Program-made: the position numbers and the translations under genes | NCBI GenBank assembly: GCA_949126835.1 | Contig: OX421506.1 | Span: 26,983,441-27,047,440, forward strand | Source: Anisus vortex | Taxonomy: Eukaryota > Mollusca > Gastropoda > Planorbidae | Reading direction: 5' to 3' | Length of the DNA stretch: 64,000 bases | Shown: piece after piece, positions 23,718 to 34,630 of the stretch | Position numbering within the stretch: position 1 is the first letter of the stretch | Layout: every line of letters begins with the position of its first letter | Notes under the pieces: model-generated | What the model was told of the DNA's origin: nothing | Database searches by the model: none | The model's input: only the letters and a program-made list of their open reading frames with translations

Positions 23718-23844
23718 GCTGAGTTTATCGGAGAAGGTCAAACTGTTCTCACAGACGAAAGACAAAGAACAGCAGCCGCCGCCAAAAGCCGAGGCTCCCG
23801 TAAAGAGACGTGGGCGGAAACAGCCTTCCAGGTTCAGCACCCAG
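23718..23844 (+). CDS. SVIL: Supervillin-like exon 5 (first half of module D)
   Basis: Coding exon of 127 nt. The acceptor is TTCCTCTATGCAG| and the donor CCAG|GTAGGA. It starts by completing a Lys codon and ends in phase 0. It encodes LSLSEKVKLFSQTKDKEQQ, a Pro/Lys linker and the basic segment KRRGRKQPSRFSTQ. From memory, vertebrate supervillin has LSLAEKLALFNKLSQ at this point, one of the clearest identifying matches in the gene. The PVT half of the motif starts exactly at the next exon. A SINE begins only about 35 bp after the donor. Confidence 0.92.
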
Positions 23845-23879
23845 GTAGGAACTAGTTCTCTTCTCTTAGACACAGACGT

Positions 23880-24132
23880 ATGGGGCACAGTAGCCGTTCC
23901 ACTGACGATCCGAAGGTCCCGGGTTCGAATCCTGGTGCAGGCTATGATTCCCGGGTCTGAAGGGTGTCCCCGAGTCTACCAAGCTCTGCTGGGTACCTGA
24001 CCTTAGTTGGGGTAAAGTTAAGGCGGCTGTGCTTAGTGCTGGCCACACAATCACGTGGTATGCCGTGGCCACAGAAACCGGTGAACGCTGCTTCACCGGC
24101 CCAATGGATCAATTTGGTCCGACGGGATACTT
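23880..24132 (+). mobile_element. SINE family A, immediately after exon 5
   Basis: B box GGGTTCGAATCCTGG, body with CCTTAGTTGGGGTAAAGTT and GTGCTGGCCACACAATCACG, end TTGGTCCGACGGGATACTT. The head (GGCACAGTAGCCGTTCCAC) is altered. It starts about 35 bp beyond the donor. Confidence 0.88.
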
Positions 24133-24153
24133 AAATATTTTTTTTTCACGAAG

Positions 24154-24360
24154 ACAGAAGTAATACTGGACAGTGGGGTGACTGACTACACAGAAGTAAT
24201 ACTGGACAGTGGGGTGACTGACTACACAGAAGTAATACTGGACAGTGGGGTGACTGACTACACAGAAGTAATACTGGACAGTGGGGTGACTGACTTCACA
24301 GAAGTAATACTGGACAGTGGGGTGACTGACTACACAGAAGTAATACTGGACAGTGGTGAC
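24154..24360 (+). repeat. Minisatellite, 36-bp unit, about 5.7 copies
   Basis: Units of 36 bp with CAGAAGTAATACTGGACAGT and GGGGTGACTGACTA; the fourth unit has TTC for TAC. Open in one frame only because 36 is divisible by three. Confidence 0.95.
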
Positions 24361-24836
24361 TTAAATCTGCTTTTGACTAAACTCCAGGCTTTAAGCATGT
24401 CAGTTCTTACATGAGTTAGGGGTGGAAAGGTAGGGGGGGGGTAAAAGAGTGTCACTGAGTGGTGCTAGGCCATGTGTCAGACCTGTGAGATAAACTTTTT
24501 TACTTCTGGATTTTTTGTGTTGTTTTCTTTTGTGTGTAAAATTAAATATATGTACATTTTTCTTTAGATGTCCTGTTCTTTTTATCCTTGTCAAAAACAT
24601 GTGTAGCACGTGCCAAGGTTAGCTGTGGCAAATGACCCACTTTTGAAATCAGTGACATAGATTAATACCGTTGCTATTTGGTCCAACCTTGACATAGATA
24701 ACCCGTGGGGAAATGGTCTCACGTTTTACTTACATCAAGCGGTATTATAGATTACTGTGGCAATATATAAATACCAGTGAAAGTGTACTGCCGGGGTAAC
24801 CTGCTCTCTTAGGGCAGAACTACCTATATAATGTAT

Positions 24837-24995
24837 GACCCACTTCATTTGTGACCAACTTCATTTGTGACCCACTTCATTTGTGACCCACTTCATTTGT
24901 GACCCACTTCATTTGTGACCCACTTCATTTGTGACCCACTACATTTGTGACCTACTCAAATTGTGACCCACTTAATTTGTGACCCACTTAATTTT
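24837..24995 (+). repeat. Minisatellite, 16-bp unit, about 10 copies
   Basis: Units of GACCCACTTCATTTGT with slight changes toward the right end (TTAATTTGT). Confidence 0.93.
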
Positions 24996-25360
24996 ATTGC
25001 ATATTTGAGCAACTAAATGTGCTTTCGTCATTTGGGGGCCAAGTGCGTGCACCCCAAGATGATAATTTGAACTCGAATTTTCTGTCACATTTTCGGGGCG
25101 TTAGTCATTACAGTTGGATTGAGTGGAAGATTGGAATAAGGGAAGAAGTAACTATCTAATTATATCTATCATCTAACTATAAACCGGGTAATCTTTGTAA
25201 CTTTTTGACTTAGGCCGAAACCGAAATTTCATCATATAAAGGCTATTTGCGTACTTTTGGTGCCGAAAAAAAAACGAAACCGATTTTCGGTCGGCGATTA
25301 TATCAACATATCTAAATTATATATATCTATATATCATATATAATATATATATATATATAC
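24996..25360. other. Intron 5 segment without gene
   Basis: AT-rich, ending in TA-rich simple sequence that abuts the next SINE. Nothing else seen. Confidence 0.5.
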
Positions 25361-25797
25361 AAGCTACATTGCCCGGCGTTGCCCGGGTGAAAAAAAAAAA
25401 GGACTGTCTGGGGTGCAGATTTATAAACTACACTTACTGAATACTTTTAGGAAAGTAAATAAATATTGATTATTGTAATAGGGTAAAAAAAAATAGTAAA
25501 ATATTTTTATTCAACAAAATCTATATTGCCTATAGATTTACAATGTTTTTTGTTTTTAAAAGTTTGAAAAATTAATTGTCGAAAAAAAAAATAGTCTAAA
25601 CGGAGAATTGAACCCTGGTCGCCCGTATAGCAGTCCACTACGTTTACCACTGAGCTATCGAAGACACATGTCCGATGTGAAAAATTATTAGACGGTATAT
25701 TGGGCTAGGCCTAGATAGGTCAGTGACACACGTGTTTTCAAATTGACCAATGGGGATCCTCGCGGGGCTTAACACTGTCTTTTTATATATATAGATT
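25361..25797 (-). mobile_element. SINE family C, near full length
   Basis: The left edge AAGCTACATTGCCCGGCGTT is the 3' end read from the other strand. The tRNA-like head on the minus strand has AGCTCAGTGGTAAACG and GGGTTCAATTCTCCG within about 25600-25665. The right edge is in TTTTATATATATAGATT. Confidence 0.7.
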
Positions 25798-27585
25798 CCA
25801 CTCTTCTAGTTGGCTTTGCTTACCTGTTTGCCTCTCTGTATATCGGTCAGGTGTAGTGTTCATGACTTAATGTTCGTTTCAAACAGTTGGCACAGTGCCC
25901 AATGTAAGAACATTATTTAACTACACTTACCGCTGTATATTCCTCTGCCAATTCCCGCTCCCCAACCCCTCCCCACTCTAAATACACTTGGATAATCGCC
26001 ATTTATTATAAAGGTAGGTTTTAATTCACAAGCTACTCGTGTTTCGTAATATATTGTTAGGCTCAAATACTCAAGTCACAAGGGTATCAACTAACCCTCG
26101 CTCGACGTCTCAATATGGTCGTCAATCAAATGGACTGTGTTGAATGTTGCAGTGGAACAAAGTATTTCTATTTGATAATGGATCTATTGTAGAGTAATAG
26201 CCCCCTTCCTTTTTTTCGCAAACAGGTATATTGTATAATGCTGGCCGTATTTGTAGGATGCGAAGTCCCCCTCCCCTCCCCCATACCCGGGCCCTGACCT
26301 CCTTTGCGTGTCACTGTGCGTGTATAAGGCGAATATATTTTGTTGAAATAGAGAGATTCGTTAAGATACGTGTGTCTTTTTGTGTGTGCCTTTCTTTTGG
26401 GGAAGTGTGTCAGGCGTGTCCCAAGAATAAAATTGTGTATCCGTCCTTCTTCCATCAGTTTCTTCCGCGTCACTGTTTCCGTCTGCTCTTTAAGTAAACC
26501 AGTCACGGTCCAGTAGTTTCTTTATACTATAAATAGACCTATAGATACTGTAGACACATATAGACAGAAACCTATTTTTACGCTTCAGTGATCACGTCCA
26601 ACTATAAGAACACATAAGCCTATAGTCGCCACATGGAGCCTGTCTAGTTGTAGTGGCAGGCAGCACGCGTTACAGTCTTATAGCCATGAAGTGAACAGCG
26701 TGTACATACATAGCATATATTTCTACACATACACAAAAACACATCTCAGCTGTCTAAATTACATTACATAAAAACAGAATTGTTTACAAACTAGTCCAGG
26801 GATTCGGTGCATTTTATTTGTGCAATTTCCTTTCATTAAACTGTGATTTTTTAAAAGAGGTGTTTGTTTACAGGTATGATAAAAATTAGAATTGTGTGTG
26901 GTTCTAATTTTGTAAAGTAGATTTTTTCTCGCTACCGATGCTTTTCTGTTGGCTAAAGTTGTTTGTGTTGGCTAAAGTTCTTTGTATGCGAGTGGCTTTT
27001 CGCTACTATAATATTATATGTTATATAGATGTATTTCTAGAGTCTATAACACTATATCACTTTTGCTACATGAAATGGATAGGGAATTTGATTTTACAAA
27101 GGTACTTTTGAGTTTTATTTTTAGGGGTCTGGGAGAATATACATTTATATTAGTTAGAACATATTACGTCTGTGTAAGCGAAAACATACTCGTAGATGCA
27201 GACAGACAAACATACAGGCTGTCACAAACACAAAGGTAGACACATAAATTGGCTGAAATGGATTTTTCTGTATTTGGTGGGTAGAAAAGGTAGATTCATG
27301 GAACGACTCATTGTCAAAATACGGTGCTTTCTACTGAATTTGTAGTTTTACCGCAGAGTGTGGCACTGACATTCTTAAGGTCTCGAATTTGTGTGTGTGT
27401 CTTTTATGCATGTGTCCTGATGGCGTCTCTTGGGTCTATCCAGGGCTAGTGCATCTGTTGCTGGCTCCACCACCAGACCTGATTGTTTTTTCATTATACA
27501 AGTATTGTTTTATATTTTAATTTTTCAAATATAAACATATATTTTTTTCTTTGTTTCTCTATTCACTCTACTTCCACGAGCGTAG
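25798..27585. other. Intron 5, right part, no gene
   Basis: Low-complexity and AT-rich sequence with small open frames lacking splice signals. The acceptor region of exon 6 is at the right end. Confidence 0.5.
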
Positions 27586-27684
27586 CCCGTGACGTCAGAG
27601 GAGGTAGAGCAAGCTGCCGCCTACTCTAGGATATCGCCCCTGGCCATGAGCCTGGTCAAACCACCGGACCCGGACATATTGAAG
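27586..27684 (+). CDS. SVIL: Supervillin-like exon 6 (second half of module D)
   Basis: Short coding exon of 99 nt, phase 0 at both ends. It begins right after GAGCGTAG| with PVTSEEVEQAAAYSRISP and ends PPDPDILK before |GTAAAA. Joined to exon 5 it gives RFSTQ-PVTSEEVEQ, which I compare with RYQTQPVTLGEVEQ in vertebrate supervillin. The upstream polypyrimidine stretch lies 20-50 bp away rather than directly adjacent. As a symmetric 33-codon exon it could be skipped, which would remove only the conserved half of module D. Confidence 0.9.
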
Positions 27685-28215
27685 GTAAAAGTCAGCGTGT
27701 GTGTGTGTGTGTCTGGGGAAAAGAGACGTAACCGTGCTTTTACAGAACACGTGGAATTTAAATTCGATTGTTTCCCTTTGACCATCTTTTTTTTTCGTTT
27801 CCTCGATACAAAGATATGTTATTTCCAATTCTACATGCTGTTATAGGGGGTTGGGGAAGAAGTTGCTGGGTGGGATATTGTATTTATATGTCTTACGTAG
27901 TTGACAATGTAGATTTGGTATTATTTATTTAAACTATCGACATAAAGCGCACGTTATAAATATATAGGGAGCAGTGTCTATTCTCCGAAACCCAAGAGAG
28001 TATTCTTGGTTGAAGTTTGTTTTTGACCGTGTGTTCTTCTCTGTGTTAACAATTTAAATATTGTACTGATATTTTGTGAAAAAAAATGGGTAAATTTATA
28101 CAAATCTTATTTCTTGTTGGTAAGTATAAATAAATATATATATATATATATTGTTTATTGTATTGAGCCTTTTTTAATGTATGTGCGATTGCCTACTGTT
28201 TGCCATCTTTGCCAG

Positions 28216-28432
28216 GGTCTTCCCCTCAAGGACCAGCGGCAGCTGATGGCCCAGCACGCGGAGATGTTCCTGTCCCAGTCTTCCTTGCGGTCGATGTCCA
28301 GGTCTGGCTCCAACACTAGCATCTCCCAGCCCTCGTCCCGCAGGGCGTCCGTCACCCTGGAGCAGGAGGAGGGTGGCGCCGCCGGGGACAAGAAGCCTGA
28401 GGCAGGAGAGGAGGAGAAAAATGAAAGAAGAG
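28216..28432 (+). CDS. SVIL: Supervillin-like exon 7
   Basis: Coding exon of 217 nt, entered in phase 0 after CATCTTTGCCAG| and left in phase 1 at AAGAAGAG|GTAATT. It encodes LPLKDQRQLMAQHAEMFLSQ, probably helical, then a Ser/Arg-rich segment with basic-directed phosphorylation-type sites (RSMSRSGSNTS, SSRRASVT), then an acidic Gly/Glu tail (EEEKNERR). There is no recognised domain; by position it links the PVT modules to the ILK repeat exon. Confidence 0.85.
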
Positions 28433-29070
28433 GTAATTTATTTGTGCGTCTGTCTTTCTGTCAGTCTGTAAGGTAACTTATAAAAGGCTATGTCTGGCTG
28501 TGAGATTTCTTATGATTTCAATTTGTCTGTTTGAAGGTACAAACGGATTGTCAGTGTCCTTATTTGGATCCAAACGCAATAAGTGCATGCCATATAGTCT
28601 CTGAAAAATGTCCTTTCTTAACTTATTGCATTGATAACTGTTTCATATTATTCTGAAAACTGTTATAACTGTTCTTATTACTAAGTTATTACTCTGATAA
28701 CTATTGTTATTTTTATTATAAGTGTCGTTATTACTCTGATAATTCCACTGTTGCTCTAATACCTTCTGTTATTCATCTGATAACAATGGGTATTGCACTG
28801 AAAACCATTGTTATAACTAGCTACATTTTACAGATTATTATTGCACTAATAATGACCCAATTTTGCACTATAGTTTTTTTAAACTGATAATAGCCTTGAT
28901 ACATTATAAACCGATAAATTTGTGATCCCACTGATATTTCTTCTACTCTACTTGCTGCACCGATAACTTTTCTTTATTGCACTTAATATTCGCGTTATTG
29001 TTTGATAACTGATGATATTGCACCTACGTCATTATTGCACTTGATAAGTCTGGTCGTCATTGTTTCGCAG
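28433..29070. other. Intron 7, decayed ATTGCACTGATAAC repeat
   Basis: From about 28620 to 29050 the words TTATTGCACT, CTGATAAC and TGTTATAACT recur at irregular 20-40 bp steps. This suggests an old minisatellite of about 20 bp that has diverged. No gene. Confidence 0.55.
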
Positions 29071-30028
29071 GCATTCTGAAAGACAAGAGTGCGTCCACCA
29101 AGGAACTCCACGAGATCAAAGGAATCCTGAGGTCGGAGCCGGTCAAGGTGCTCTCCGAGCCGGAAGTACACAGCATTCTCAAAGGCTCCTGGGAGAGCCA
29201 CCACCCGGCCAGTAGCGCTGAGCCCAGGGGCATACTGAAGAAGGCCAAGTCTGAGGATATCCCAACGGCGGACCCCTCGGAGGACGCCCGAAGGCCCCTC
29301 AGGCACGTGGACAGCGACGAGGAGGATAAGCCTGGGAAGCCTAGGTCAAGGTCGAACTCCCAGCCGTTCGGCATTCTCAAGAGGGACCCGTCCCCGCAGC
29401 CCAACGACCACGAGATTAAAGGCATCCTGAAGACGCCCTCCCACGAGAACGTCCCCCACTTGACCAGCGCCATGAGGCGGGGCAGCAACGATTCGGACTC
29501 CTCGTCCGTACTGAAAAGTGCGCTCAGGCACAGGGGGCATAACTCTGACAGCGAGGAAGGCCACCACGAGGTCACCCATCCGGCCCAGGAGCTGAAGAGC
29601 GCCATGCACAAGCCCCACGCGCCCAACACCGGGGACAAGATGGACGACGCCAACTCCCACATCCATGTCGATCTGACCTTGGCCATATCCGGCGTGGATG
29701 ATGCCCGCTCGACTTTCAGGCAGCCCCACAGCAGATCGCCCGGGAGCTCCTCGTCCGCACCCCACGCCTCAGACTGGAGCTCGTTAGACCGGGGCGACGA
29801 AGGGCGTTCCACGGCGTCGGGAGCGGCCGCCTCGAGCCCATCTACCTTCCCGTCTGGCCAGGCGCCCGAGGAGAAGAGCACGCTCAAAGTCCCCGAGGAC
29901 GACCCCAAGACTGCAGCGAGCGCCTCCGAGGGCGAAGGGGAGAGCAGCGCTGGGGAGCTACTGGACGAGCCCAGGACGAACAGGCTGAGGAAGAAGTCAA
30001 GGATGAACAGAGACACCAACAGCGAGAG
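29071..30028 (+). CDS. SVIL: Supervillin-like exon 8: [GS]IL[KR] repeat exon
   Basis: Largest exon seen, 958 nt or about 319 residues. The acceptor is TGTTTCGCAG| (phase 1) and the donor GAGAG|GTTAGT (phase 2). The first ~130 residues carry GILK, GILR, SILK, GILK, GILK and GILK, then SVLK and the related KSALR and KSAMH. From memory, vertebrate supervillin has a single RSILKSQAW here. The remainder is Ser/Pro/Asp-rich and predicted disordered, ending in a basic patch (RLRKKSRMNR). The [GS]IL[KR] consensus equals the SILK-type docking motif of protein phosphatase 1; that role is inference. The reverse strand is also open for over 300 codons, a by-product of high GC. Confidence 0.9.
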
Positions 30029-30029
30029 G

Positions 30030-30165
30030 TTAGTCTTTTGTGTCTTGTCTGAAGACATGTGTGTCTGAACATAGCGGTCTTCAGTGAGTCTTTTGTGTCT
30101 TTTCTAAAGACATGTGTGTCTGAACATAGCGGTCTTCAGTGAGTCTTTTGTGTCTTGTCTGAAGG
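30030..30165 (+). repeat. Tandem repeat starting at the exon 8 donor, about 2.5 copies
   Basis: A unit of about 55 bp with GTCTTTTGTGTCTTGTCTGA and GAACATAGCGGTCTTCAGTG. The first copy begins within the donor (AGTC of GTTAGTC), and each later copy carries CA|GTGAGT, a potential alternative donor. Confidence 0.85.
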
Positions 30166-30308
30166 CCTGTACGACCCCGTAGTGAAGACTTTTGTTCATG
30201 TCTGCCGTGTCTCTGTGTATATTTGTCTCAGTGTTTTAAATCAGTGAAAATGCTAGTCATCATGGATTTGGTGTGTCATGTCTTATACTATAAACTATAA
30301 CTAGATCT

Positions 30309-30655
30309 AGTCAATTACCCGGCGTCGCACTGGGTAACAATTAATTAGCGTACATTGTTATTACAGAAACATACTCTAAACTACTCTAAGGAGAGTCTAC
30401 TCTATGTTATCCGGGTTTAAGTTGGTGATTCTAATTCGAATCACTCTACTGCAGATTTCACGTGTGGTAATGAAACATCGCGAAATTTAAAGATAAGACA
30501 ATAGGGTTACGTGTCTTTATATTAGCCAATGGGTATCGAAATTGGGGTCACGTGTCTTTATGTTAGCCAATGGGTATCGAAATTGGGGTCACGTGTCTTT
30601 ATATTAACCAATGGGTATCGAAGTTGACACACACATCCAACTTTATGTATATGAA
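30309..30655 (-). mobile_element. SINE family C, diverged
   Basis: Left edge TCAATTACCCGGCGTCGC matches the family 3' end. It contains a three-fold 43-bp internal repeat with GGTCACGTGTCTTTAT and AGCCAATGGGTATCGAA at about 30495-30625. Confidence 0.55.
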
Positions 30656-32250
30656 TCTATATATTCTACTATATACACATGTTTCCTTGTGAAGGAGGAG
30701 GGTTAGCGGTCAATTACACATTTGTAATATTGATTATTGTGTTACGTTTGTTGTCTAAGGGGGGCTCCAAATCTATATAAGCCTATCCTCTCAGCTGTTA
30801 CGAAATTACAAAGTAAACTCACGTGAATTCAACTTGCCTCTGCAAACAACACCTGTTACACATTCCAGAACAACAACCCACACAATGAGTAAGCTAATAA
30901 AATACGATTTTACGGTTAAAATAAGAACTTGTAAGAAATTGTGTAGTCGATTACGCTTGAAGAAGTACTAGAATAGATCTAGTTGCTTATTGACAATCTT
31001 AGGTCTGTCACATAGAGAATTATATTGTGGACTCCACAAGTGGACAAAGAGTTTAATCGAGAAATGTGGGGAAATAGGATAGGGCTCAGCATTTTATTCG
31101 CAATTCTGTTTGACACAGTGTCTTTCCCACAAAGTAAACAACATGGTGGTCGTCGCCAAATGAACGAATGTAGGGATGTACCCGAGTGTGTCCACCTAAC
31201 GAGATAGACATTTTAGTTTGTTTTTAGCACTTCTCGCTGTAACCGTCCCCTGCTTAGCGCGCGACCACCATGGGCAGTAATTGTATGATTTTACGTCAAA
31301 TAAAACAAACCTTCGTCATTGTACTCGCTTAAAAAAAAAAAAACACAAAAAACTATATTTTTGAAGTCAACCAAAAAACATCAACACCAGAGTCTATACT
31401 TTTCAGAAAAACTCGGTCTCGTTGTAGTTTATAAAACATCACAAGGGGAAACAACTTCATTATCTGACACTTTTGTATGGATACACGCCCTTGTCTTGTT
31501 GTAGTGGTTCTGATTGAACTTCTGATCCATTTTGTTTTAAAAATAGATTTCACTCGTTTGTTCTGTCTTTTTGTTTCCTTTCTTTGAAAAAAAAACAAAA
31601 AAAACAGAGCATACATTTTTTTTAGTGGGTCAACTCATGAAAAGGGAAATAACTGAGAATGTCAATTTAATATGTCTTCTTTGTTCTTTTTTTATTCTCT
31701 GTTCTTTATGATCATCGGGCTTTTTATTCTTTGGTTTTCTGAAAAATCTAGGATGGTACAAAATTAAAAAAAAAAAGGTCGAGGGGGGAGGGGCTGACTT
31801 TATTGGGTAATTAAAAAAGAACAAAAGCTGTTGTTGATACAAAGCAACTTTTTTTTTTGGTAATGTTTTGAATCAGTTTTGAGGCAACACGATCCCATAG
31901 TGGTTGATTTTTAACAAACTGCCCCCCCCCCCCGCCCCACCTTTCTTCTCTCCTTCTCTCAATAAAGAGCTTCCTCTATCTCCCCTACCTTTTTTTTTTG
32001 TTCATGTTTTGGGCTCTTTGCTTTTTTTTTAATTTTTTATAGCTAATGTCGTTTAATAGCCCGGGCCTGCGTTTCCCGAAATGCTGGGCATCGAACCCAG
32101 TACCGGGCCTCTTAAATAAAAATCACCGGGTCGTTTTTTTTTTGTTTGTTTGTTTTTTAAACAGAAAGAAAGAAACTATATCTTGGTTTGTTTCTTGAAA
32201 AAAAAAACAAACTAGGATTGTAGTAGACATACAAACATGCCTGCAGACAG
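30656..32250. other. Long intron segment without gene
   Basis: AT-rich with several A and T homopolymers (31320-31870), a C run at 31921-31935 and T-rich runs. Nothing gene-like. Confidence 0.5.
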
Positions 32251-32528
32251 AGTAAAGTAAGTAAAGTACCCGTCGCACCAAACTGATCATAGGGCTGTTG
32301 AAGCAGCGTTCACCAGTTTTTGTGGCCAAGACATACTAGGGGATGTGTGGCCAGCACAATGCCCAGCCGCCTTTACTTTACCCCAACTGATGTTGGGTAA
32401 CCATCATAGCAGGGTAGACACGGGGACACCCTCAAGTCCTGGGTAAAAAATCCTAGCCTCCACTAGGATGTGAACACAGGTCTTCGGATCGCCAGTCGAA
32501 CGCGCTGCTGCTCGGCTACCGTGCCCCA
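32251..32528 (-). mobile_element. SINE family A
   Basis: Reverse complement of the family: GAAGCAGCGTTCACCAG near the left, GGCCAGCACAATGCCCAGCC in the body, TCGAACGCGCTGCTGCTCGG at the tRNA-like head. Confidence 0.85.
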
Positions 32529-33120
32529 CCACAAACATAGTCACACACACACAAATAACAAGCAATATTATATAACATAAACGTTGCCAAGCTGTTGTAT
32601 TATATTATACTATAATGTCTGCATAGGCTATAAAGGCAATTAGTGGATTGAGGCCCATTTGTGGAGGCGGTGCTATTCATGTTTGTAAATCTCTCTCTTT
32701 CCCTTTCGTAGTCCCTTTTTCACCAGAGGATAAGAAATACTAACACACTCGCATCCCAACTGCATGCTTCTACATACGCGCGCGCACACAGACACGCACA
32801 CACCCACGACACAAGAACAACGCGACGGTAAACAAGAATGCAAATGAAATAAATGGGTTTGAAATTTGGAATTAATTGCTTACCTGTATCACTGTAAATA
32901 TTGTAAAAAAAAAAAAAGTCGGTGAAATAATTGAAGGGTCCATGAAAGGCGTGCGTGAAAAATATGAAACAAATGTGCAAAGGAAATTCTAAGTGATCAT
33001 CCACGTATTATTTGAACAGGTTCCTGGCTTGTATATTCACATACACATTCAATGAATTGAACCAATATCGAGGCAACACACAATTAGGAGCGGTAAGGCC
33101 CATGCTGGTTGTTAAAACAG

Positions 33121-33390
33121 AGGCGTAGTGGCCGAGCGACAGCGCGTTCGGCTGGCGTACCGAATGTCCTGGGTTCGAATCCCGGTCAAGGTTAGGTCCC
33201 GGGAGGTCTGGAGGGTGTCCCTGAGTCTACCGAGAGTTGATGGGTACCTGACTTTAGTTGGGGTTAAGCAAAAGCGGCTGGACATTGTACTGGCAACACA
33301 ATCCCCCCTAGTATGCCTGGCCACAGAAACTGGTCAACGCTGCTTCACCGGTCCAATGGATCAATTTGGTCTGATAGGATACTTTACTTA
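33121..33390 (+). mobile_element. SINE family A, well preserved
   Basis: Head GTGGCCGAGCGACAGCGCG, B box GGTTCGAATCCCGG, TTAGTTGGGGTTAAG, GTTCACC-less variant of the end region (GGTCAACGCTGCTTCACCGG), end GGTCTGATAGGATAC. Confidence 0.88.
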
Positions 33391-33424
33391 TTGTGAAAAC
33401 AAAACAAAATTTAACATTAATATG

Positions 33425-33426
<2 letters not shown>

Positions 33427-33455
<29 letters not shown>

Positions 33456-33530
33456 CACTTTTATAGCGCAACTATAAAAACGAACTTAACAGTTAGATTG
33501 GACAACCCATTCAACTCTAATTGATCATCA
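33427..33530 (-). mobile_element. LINE 3' tail fragment
   Basis: (ATA)n followed by ATGAGCACTTTTATAGCGC, which on the minus strand is a GCGCTATAAAA-type tail followed by (TAT)n as in CR1/L2-like elements. No coding part. Confidence 0.45.
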
Positions 33531-33551
33531 ATGTGAGAAGATGAGTGGTTA

Positions 33552-33660
33552 GATGGAGAAAGAGATGGAGAAAGTGATGGAGAAAGAGATGGAGAAAGAG
33601 ATGGAGAAAGAGATGGAGAAAGAGATGGAGAAAGAGATGGAGAAAGAGATGGAGAAAGTG
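33552..33660 (+). repeat. 12-bp tandem repeat GATGGAGAAAGA
   Basis: About nine units of GATGGAGAAAGA with GTGATGG variants, followed by purine-rich decayed sequence to 33900 and a GA microsatellite at 33914-33944. Confidence 0.92.
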
Positions 33661-33908
33661 AAAACGGAATAAGGAAAGGGATGGAGAAAGAGAAAGAAAA
33701 CGAAAGAGCGAGAGAGAGAGAAAAGATATTTGTCGAGATAGGGAGCGAGAGAGTAAGAAAAAGCAAAGGTGAGGACGGGATAGGAATTTGAGAAATACTC
33801 GGATAGAGAAAGGGAATGACAGAAAGATGTAGAAAAGAGAGAAATAAAGCCAACGAGTGGCTAGAGAAAGATAGAAAGATAGAAACGGAATGAAAGAGAG
33901 ATACAATG

Positions 33909-33948
<40 letters not shown>

Positions 33949-34548
33949 GGGGAATGTATCCTCTCTATTGATCTGTACTCAACATGGACTTTTTTTCCGC
34001 GCGTGCACTACTCCCATAAAACATAAATACATTTCGGGGCGTCCATTTATTAGGCGCCGCTTCTACTTCCTGTCCCTGGTCTGTTTTACTGCTGCGTTGT
34101 CGTTTTTTTATGCACCGGTGTGTAAAAAAAGGGGGAGGGGTTTGCTCCGACTGAATCCGTTTACCGGTTGGTTGTTTATAGAATTAGCATCGGGCTGCAC
34201 TCGGGCATAGTCCATACAATCATTCCCAATGTTTTCTTGTGGGTAGGAGGTGGTTGGGGGGGGTCTATTAGTGGATAAGTCTCCATGAAACTAATTAGTA
34301 TTTCGGGGAAGGGGGGATATAGTTCATGTCCAACAGGGTTGCCAAACCTAAGTTTTTTTTCTCTCTTTCCACATACGACACATAGATTCGTATGTCTCAT
34401 TTTGTTGGTTCCGTGCTGAGGTATTCAGTATCTATGTTTTTTTCCACTTAGGGTTAGGTTTTGTTTTACATTTTAATATGGGTTAAGAAAGAATTAAGTC
34501 TTATATTATTTATAAGACTTATGGTAGTTCAGTTTATAGCATCTATGT

Positions 34549-34630
34549 TTAACCCTTACAGTCCCGGGCGCGTATATAGCGGGGACTGAAGATAGCATAG
34601 ATAGAAGTAGGTCGGTACGGGAAGGGTTAA
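34549..34630. mobile_element. Possible tiny TTAA-flanked (piggyBac-type) MITE
   Basis: TTAA at both ends, with CCCTTACAGTCCCG inward from the left and CGGGAAGGG at the right. The termini are imperfect inverted repeats and the interior is only 74 bp. Confidence 0.4.

Noticed and set aside
29057..30058. 333-codon minus-strand frame opposite exon 8
   Set aside because: Shadow of the real exon: the + strand has matching splice phases and family motifs, the minus frame has neither.
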